A DNA stretch of 11,114 nt from NCBI GenBank assembly GCA_947167435.1, contig CAMVIC010000039.1, positions 1 through 11,114 of the forward strand. Direction: 5' to 3'. Below the pieces are notes generated by a model. The model was given only the letters and a program-made list of their open reading frames with translations, searched no databases and was not told the DNA's origin. This document shows, piece by piece, positions 8,148 to 11,114 of the stretch. The translations under genes were made by a program, and so were the position numbers. Numbering within the stretch: the stretch's first letter is position 1; every line of letters begins with the position of its first letter. This DNA comes from an uncultured Clostridia bacterium (lineage in GTDB: Bacteria > Bacillota_A > Clostridia > Oscillospirales > Oscillospiraceae).

Positions 8148-8564
8148 ATGGGTCTGTTTGGCAAAAAAACGGATGTGGTCATCGCGTTTGTGGGAAAGTA
8201 CACGCAGCGCGTCAGCTCCCTGCAGGAGCGGGCGATCGCGAACACCTACCGGGCGCGGCTGCAGAGCCTGATCCACCACCACTATCCGGGCGTGAGCCGG
8301 TACCGGGTCTGGTTTTTCCGAAACTGGACCGATGGGATCTATTCCACGTCCACCCTGCGCCGCGTGGCGGAGGACGGCTTCAACGCCTACGACAGCGGGG
8401 AAAAGAAGGACCTGTTTGACAAGATCGAAAAGGCGCTGATCCTGAAATACAGCGTCATGAAGAGCGATTATCATCCAACCGTCGTCGTGGAGACGGTCGA
8501 TCCCTATACGGGGATCTTTGTGATCCTCTGCAAGGTGGCGGTGAACGAGAAAAAACTGCAATAG
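8148..8564 (+). CDS. Small protein of unknown function, MGLF-type, paralogue of the gene at 4899
   Basis: 138 residues. I chose the ATG at 8148 rather than an in-frame ATG at 8019 because the earlier start would overlap the previous gene by over 120 bases. Starting at 8148 also gives MGLFGKKTDVVIAFVGKY, which matches the start of the product of 4899-5312. The SD is weak (GGGGG about 8 bases upstream), and 2 bases separate it from the preceding stop, so translation may depend on coupling. Shared blocks with the paralogue are the N-terminus, FFRNWTDGIYSTSTL, the GF/SGE region, YSVMKSDYHP and the terminal strand FVILCKVAV. Blocks that differ (the middle helix is more basic, with a HHH run near residue 43) suggest distinct partners. 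Predicted cytosolic alpha/beta domain; function unknown. Confidence 0.87.
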   Translation: MGLFGKKTDVVIAFVGKYTQRVSSLQERAIANTYRARLQSLIHHHYPGVSRYRVWFFRNWTDGIYSTSTLRRVAEDGFNAYDSGEKKDLFDKIEKALILKYSVMKSDYHPTVVVETVDPYTGIFVILCKVAVNEKKLQ

Positions 8565-8578
8565 GCAGGGAAAACACG

Positions 8579-9130
8579 ATGAGCACTGCGGGAAGAAAGC
8601 TGTTTCAGGTTGAAAATCACAGTGCGGGGCCGGAAGACTACTTTTATCTTGCGTCCATCGGGGAGATTCGGTATATGGACCCGGAGAAGGACCGGCTGCT
8701 GCTGGAGAACGTCGCACGCAACGCCGTGGGAACCATGCGGAAGGCCGCGCTGCGAAGGCTGGGCCTCACGGAGCCGCCATTGCCCGATCCCCGGTATCTC
8801 TCGGACGGAATCTTTGACGAGCGCTACTGGATTTTGAACGAGCAAATCCTCCGGGTATCCCAGATGGCGGACTGGGAGCTGCTGCGCACGGCGGCCTTTG
8901 CCTCCCGCTCGGAGGCCTCCTGCTTCGCCTTCTGCCGACTGACCGGCTGGCGTCTTGCGCCGCCCGCATGCGACGCCTTCAGCCACCGGGACTTTGCCTG
9001 CGGGCGGGTGGACTGGATGGCGGCGGAGGATGTGAAAGACCTCTGCCGGGAAATGATCGGAAGACACGGACCCTTTGCCCGGGAGGCGGCGCAATGCCTG
9101 CACGCGCAGGAAAACGGAGGACAGCCATGA
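8579..9130 (+). CDS. HEAT-like repeat protein, function unknown
   Basis: 183 residues. The SD is poor (GGCAGGG about 7 bases upstream) and the gene follows the previous stop by 14 bases. Three segments can be laid over each other with a helix-turn-helix, Ala-rich pattern ending in LG/LTG-type turns: residues about 38-62 (ending MRKAALRRLG), 99-123 (ending FAFCRLTG) and 152-176 (ending FAREAAQCLHA). This is the look of degenerate HEAT-type repeats, which usually make curved protein-binding scaffolds. Residues 125-147 between repeats 2 and 3 carry two cysteines and two histidines in a loop-like stretch. No catalytic motif, signal peptide or membrane segment is present. The stop overlaps the phosphatase ATG (ATGA), so a direct partnership with the phosphatase is plausible but inferred. 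Confidence 0.83.
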   Translation: MSTAGRKLFQVENHSAGPEDYFYLASIGEIRYMDPEKDRLLLENVARNAVGTMRKAALRRLGLTEPPLPDPRYLSDGIFDERYWILNEQILRVSQMADWELLRTAAFASRSEASCFAFCRLTGWRLAPPACDAFSHRDFACGRVDWMAAEDVKDLCREMIGRHGPFAREAAQCLHAQENGGQP

Positions 9131-9582
9131 ACACCCACATGGAACGCGAAGCAAAGGAGATTGTGCCGGGGCTGCTGCTGGGCGGCCTGAAGGAGCTGCG
9201 TCTTATTCTGGACTGGAAGCCCGACGTACTCTTTCCCCTGGACCGGCTGCCCGGATGGATCTGGGAGGAGGGCTTTCGCGGGGAGATCGTCTATTACCCG
9301 ATTCCGGATTACGACGTTCTGCCCGACGACGTGCTGGAAAAGCTGGTGGAGACCGTGCTGGACCGGCTGCGCACGGGCTGGCGCACCGCGCTTTTCTGTG
9401 CCGGCGGGCATGGGCGGACCGGCTATGCGGCGGCCTGTGTGCTATATCGGCTGGGCATCGAAAACCCCATCGCCTTTCTGCGGCGAAACTACAGTCCGTT
9501 TGCCGTGGAGAGCGAGGAGCAGGAGCGGGCGGTGGAGCGCTTTATCGAGACCGTGAACCAAAAAAGCTGCCGAAAAGCATAA
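9127..9582 (+). CDS. Protein-tyrosine / dual-specificity-type phosphatase
   Basis: 151 residues. The ATG overlaps the previous stop (ATGA) and has a CGGAGG SD 6 bases upstream; an in-frame ATG at 8968 would overlap the preceding gene by 160 bases and is rejected. The signature loop CAGGHGRTG starts at Cys91, with Arg97 completing CX5R. Cys91 is the expected nucleophile and forms the phosphocysteine intermediate in this superfamily. The PDYD motif at 60-63 supplies a candidate general acid (Asp61 or Asp63). The usual His before the catalytic Cys is Phe90 here. The length fits a minimal bacterial DSP/PTP catalytic domain with no extra domains. It should hydrolyse a phosphoester on Tyr/Ser/Thr, or on a phosphoinositide or nucleotide; the substrate is not readable. 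Within the operon it may reset a phosphorylated component, but no kinase is seen in the window. Confidence 0.9.
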   Translation: MNTHMEREAKEIVPGLLLGGLKELRLILDWKPDVLFPLDRLPGWIWEEGFRGEIVYYPIPDYDVLPDDVLEKLVETVLDRLRTGWRTALFCAGGHGRTGYAAACVLYRLGIENPIAFLRRNYSPFAVESEEQERAVERFIETVNQKSCRKA

Positions 9583-9602
9583 GATCGCTTCCATGACAGC
9601 AG

Positions 9603-9607
9603 AAGGA
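9603..9607 (+). promoter_or_regulatory. Ribosome binding site supporting the ATG at 9614
   Basis: AAGGA with a 6-base spacer to ATG 9614. The upstream in-frame ATG at 9593 has no SD. A GTG at 9623, spaced 8 bases from an AAAGGGG run, is a second possibility, so the start is uncertain by three codons. Confidence 0.5.
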
Positions 9608-9613
9608 AAGGGG

Positions 9614-9898
9614 ATGTCAGCCGTGCATGAGACTCCTGTACAGCGGTGCTGGAAGCTGCCGGTGTGGGACGCGGACGCGCTGCTGCACGATCCCGGGCTT
9701 TTCCGCGCGGCGAAAGAGATAGAGACCGGCCTGGGTTACCGTGGGCGATTGATGATCCGCCGGGAGAACGCATCCCGGATCCGCATTCTGGTTGAGGCGC
9801 GGACCGGAGAGAAGTGCCTGCTTGCCATGCTTCGCTTTGTCCGGGCCGCGGAAAAGAAGAAATATGTGACCGGCCCTGCGGAAGAGGAGGAGCTGTGA
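9614..9898 (+). CDS. Small protein of unknown function
   Basis: 94 residues from ATG 9614 (101 if begun at 9593, 91 from GTG 9623). It lies 31 bases after the phosphatase gene, one of the widest gaps in the window. The product has a WKLPVWDADALLHDPGLFRA segment, then RGRLMIRRENASRIRILVEA that looks like beta strands, and a final charged helix ending in EEEEL. The arrangement of strands and helices suggests a small single-domain protein. It is neither secreted nor membrane-bound by sequence. The last codons carry the SD for the next gene, and its TGA overlaps the next GTG, so the two are translationally coupled. I do not recognise the family. Confidence 0.75.
   Translation: MSAVHETPVQRCWKLPVWDADALLHDPGLFRAAKEIETGLGYRGRLMIRRENASRIRILVEARTGEKCLLAMLRFVRAAEKKKYVTGPAEEEEL
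9885..9890 (+). promoter_or_regulatory. Ribosome binding site inside the preceding gene, supporting a GTG start
   Basis: AGGAGG sits in the Glu-rich 3' end of the previous gene, 4 bases before the GTG at 9895. The GTGA overlap with the TGA at 9896-9898 makes this the natural start. An in-frame ATG at 9814 would overlap by 85 bases. Confidence 0.7.
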
Positions 9899-10443
9899 CG
9901 GAACAGGAGAATCTGGTGAGAATCTGGTTCGGCGGGGTGCGGGCCGCCTCAGACGCGGGAGAGCGGGAAATCCCGGAAGCCATGTGCCTGAAGCCGCTGC
10001 AGCGGGCGAGGCTGCGCATCCTGCTTCGGCGCGACGCCTGTGATCTGCTGAGCCTGTGTATCAGCGCGGCGGAGAGTATCAGCCGGAAAGAGGCAAACAA
10101 GGTCTGGGACAGACTGTACAGTGAGCTGATGGAGGACGCCGTCGCGGGGATCTGGAGCGGGGAAGAGAACCTTGCCCTGGCCCGCTATCTGGAAAGCTGT
10201 TCCGAGGGCATCGGGGATACGGAGGATTTCTACGCATTTTTCCTGTCGGCCCTCGGTGAAACGGGGAGCGGGAACAGGCAGGAGACGGAGACAGTCGCCC
10301 GGCAGGTGAAGACAAGCGCGGACGCCTGCCTGAACGCCTTCATCCGGGAGCGGAGAAACCGGCAGAGCCAAGGCACTTCCGGGGATGAGCCGCCGCCCGG
10401 GCTGGACGAATTTGAGTATATCGACTGGCAGATGACACACTGA
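9895..10443 (+). CDS. Helical protein of unknown function with acidic C-terminal tail
   Basis: 182 residues from a GTG start coupled to the previous gene by a GTGA overlap. The body from about residue 30 to 155 is predicted nearly all alpha-helical (for example RARLRILLRRDACDLLSLCI at 37-56 and NKVWDRLYSELMEDAVAGIW at 68-87). No transmembrane segment or enzymatic motif is visible. A low-complexity linker rich in Arg, Gln, Gly and Ser (about 150-163) is followed by an acidic, aromatic tail with PPPGLDEFEYIDWQM (167-180), which looks like a short docking peptide. Six bases separate the stop from the zinc-ribbon gene. The fold resembles a helical adaptor rather than an enzyme, but this is inference only; no family recognised. 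Confidence 0.8.
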   Translation: MTEQENLVRIWFGGVRAASDAGEREIPEAMCLKPLQRARLRILLRRDACDLLSLCISAAESISRKEANKVWDRLYSELMEDAVAGIWSGEENLALARYLESCSEGIGDTEDFYAFFLSALGETGSGNRQETETVARQVKTSADACLNAFIRERRNRQSQGTSGDEPPPGLDEFEYIDWQMTH

Positions 10444-10448
10444 GGAAA

Positions 10449-10691
10449 ATGAAAGAGAACAGAGACAATCGAAGGCCGAACGAGGAAAAGCGCGACGAAA
10501 GCACGGCCATGATCTGCGGCTGTGACGAACCCGCCGGCCGCCCGGTGGGGCGCTGCTTTCGCTGCGGCGGGGAGGTCTGGCCCATTGAGGACGAATGCTG
10601 GGACGGTGCGCAGTTTCACTACATCACCTTTGCCTACCGCTGCGGCGGCTGCGGGCTGCAGGAGATGTGGGACTTCTCGGTAAAGGATTGA
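10449..10691 (+). CDS. Zinc-ribbon protein
   Basis: 80 residues. CxxC at Cys36-Cys39 (CFRCGGEVWP) and CxxC at Cys65-Cys68 (CGGCGLQEMW) lie about 26 residues apart, with beta-strand residues between (FHYITFAYR). This is the classic four-cysteine zinc-ribbon layout. Additional cysteines at 23 and 25 (CGC) may be incidental. The N-terminal 20 residues are very polar and probably disordered. The ATG at 10449 has a GAGG only 3 bases away; a later ATG at 10509 would keep the ribbon intact but lacks an SD. Zinc ribbons of this size bind protein or nucleic acid and have no catalytic role of their own. The partner here is unknown. It sits 7 bases ahead of the next gene. Confidence 0.8.
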   Translation: MKENRDNRRPNEEKRDESTAMICGCDEPAGRPVGRCFRCGGEVWPIEDECWDGAQFHYITFAYRCGGCGLQEMWDFSVKD

Positions 10692-10697
10692 AGCGAC

Positions 10698-11054
10698 ATG
10701 TCGGCAAGAATCAAAATGAGCGTGCTGCGCGTGCCCTGTGAGCGGGTCGGGGTCGACGACCCCTGGGCTTTTGCCGAGGCGCACGGGGCCTTTTTCCCCG
10801 ATTTGGGGGCATATCCCCATTTTGCCGTCGCTCCGACGGTACGCCCCTTCATCGACTATGTGCTGCGCGAGCACGTCACCGACGGGCCCTCCTATGGGAA
10901 AACCCGCGGACTCACCGCCGCGGAGCAGTGTAAGTACGAGCCCGCCTTCCGGGCGCTGTTTCCCGCCGTTGATATGCGGGACGTGCGCTTTGTGGAGTTT
11001 TGCTGGTACGACGGCTGCGAGGCGCCGGACTATTATGGGGGAGAGCGATCATGA
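10698..11054 (+). CDS. Small protein of unknown function with C-terminal FCWYDGCEAPDYY signature
   Basis: 118 residues. The ATG lies 6 bases after the zinc-ribbon stop, with AAAGGA about 10 bases upstream. The N-terminal segment begins MSARIKMSVLRVPCERVGV (strand-like). The middle is mixed, with PFIDYVLREH and a KTRGLTAAEQCKYEPAFRAL helix. The end carries a dense aromatic/cysteine stretch, VEFCWYDGCEAPDYYG (99-114), which looks too specific to be random and probably marks a conserved site, possibly metal- or partner-binding. No signal peptide or membrane helix is present. The stop overlaps the next start (ATGA), so it is coupled to the SLOG-like protein. Function and family are not recognised. 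Confidence 0.8.
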   Translation: MSARIKMSVLRVPCERVGVDDPWAFAEAHGAFFPDLGAYPHFAVAPTVRPFIDYVLREHVTDGPSYGKTRGLTAAEQCKYEPAFRALFPAVDMRDVRFVEFCWYDGCEAPDYYGGERS

Positions 11055-11114
11055 GAGAGAATGCCCGCATCCCTATCGTGATCGGGGTCACAGGTCACAG
11101 AAATATCCGAAAGC
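11051..11114 (+). CDS. Possible SLOG/Rossmann-type nucleotide-binding protein (3' partial)
   Basis: Only 21 complete codons are in the window. The ATG overlaps the preceding stop (ATGA). After a short polar start the sequence runs IPIVIGVTGHRNIRK: a hydrophobic first strand followed by a GVTGHR loop. I associate this opening with SLOG-superfamily or related Rossmann-like domains in bacterial NTPase-linked signalling and conflict operons, where they are predicted to bind or sense nucleotides. Such proteins often carry further C-terminal domains, which lie outside the window. With so few residues the family call is provisional; the existence of the gene itself is well supported by the overlap and frame. 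Confidence 0.6.
   Translation, partial: MRENARIPIVIGVTGHRNIRK

Noticed and set aside
4899..8564. Considered as a prophage fragment because of the phage-family pair
   Set aside because: There are no integrase, capsid, terminase, lysis or att-like repeats, and the flanking genes continue in the same operon with the same composition.
8968..9126. Upstream in-frame extension of the phosphatase
   Set aside because: It lies wholly inside the HEAT-like gene; the ATG at 9127 has a near-consensus SD and an ATGA overlap.
9814..9894. Upstream in-frame ATG for the 182-aa protein
   Set aside because: The GTG at 9895 has AGGAGG 4 bases upstream and the overlap geometry of a coupled start. The extension is composed of off-frame-looking Cys/Arg residues.
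1..11114. CRISPR arrays, tRNA/rRNA genes, IS elements, long direct or inverted DNA repeats
   Set aside because: None could be seen by eye; essentially every base lies in or next to a supported + strand gene.

Overview
The window is a GC-rich, gap-free run of 14 genes, all on the + strand, and is best read as one operon or part of one. Genes overlap by ATGA/GTGA junctions or are separated by at most a few tens of bases. Most starts are preceded by a strong AGGAGG/GGAGG-type Shine-Dalgarno sequence. There is no terminator-like hairpin, no RNA gene, no CRISPR array and no transposase. The codon style, the SD usage and the Firmicutes-like phage gene family in the middle suggest a GC-rich member of the Clostridia, possibly an Oscillospirales-type gut bacterium. 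This placement is an inference, not a marker-based identification.

Region 1 (1-4883) encodes a very large STAND-type NTPase (DUF4062-like N-terminus, NACHT/AAA core, winged helix, divergent beta-propeller; its start lies just outside the window). It is translationally coupled to a TPR-like protein with a C-terminal membrane anchor. Region 2 (4899-8564) holds two paralogous small proteins of unknown function (4899-5312 and 8148-8564). They flank a two-gene block of the kind I associate with phage genomes (a 677-aa protein with a YfaP/DUF2135-like beta-sandwich and a 125-aa coiled-coil protein) plus a 115-aa helical protein. Three of the small proteins begin with the same MGLF(D/E/G)K sequence. 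Region 3 (8579-11114) contains a HEAT-like repeat protein, a protein-tyrosine/dual-specificity phosphatase with an intact CX5R loop, a small basic protein, a helical protein with an acidic tail, a zinc-ribbon protein, a 118-aa protein with a distinctive C-terminal signature, and the first 21 codons of a protein that opens like a SLOG/Rossmann nucleotide-binding domain.

A plausible joint reading is a multi-component, NTP-driven signalling or conflict (defence-type) system. The STAND protein would be the sensor/scaffold, the anchored TPR-like protein would link it to the membrane, the phosphatase and the SLOG-like protein would be signalling or effector parts, and the small proteins and the phage-type pair would be adaptors or targets. 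This rests on domain content and operon structure only. About nine of the fourteen products have no function I can name, and I do not recognise this particular gene set as a described system.
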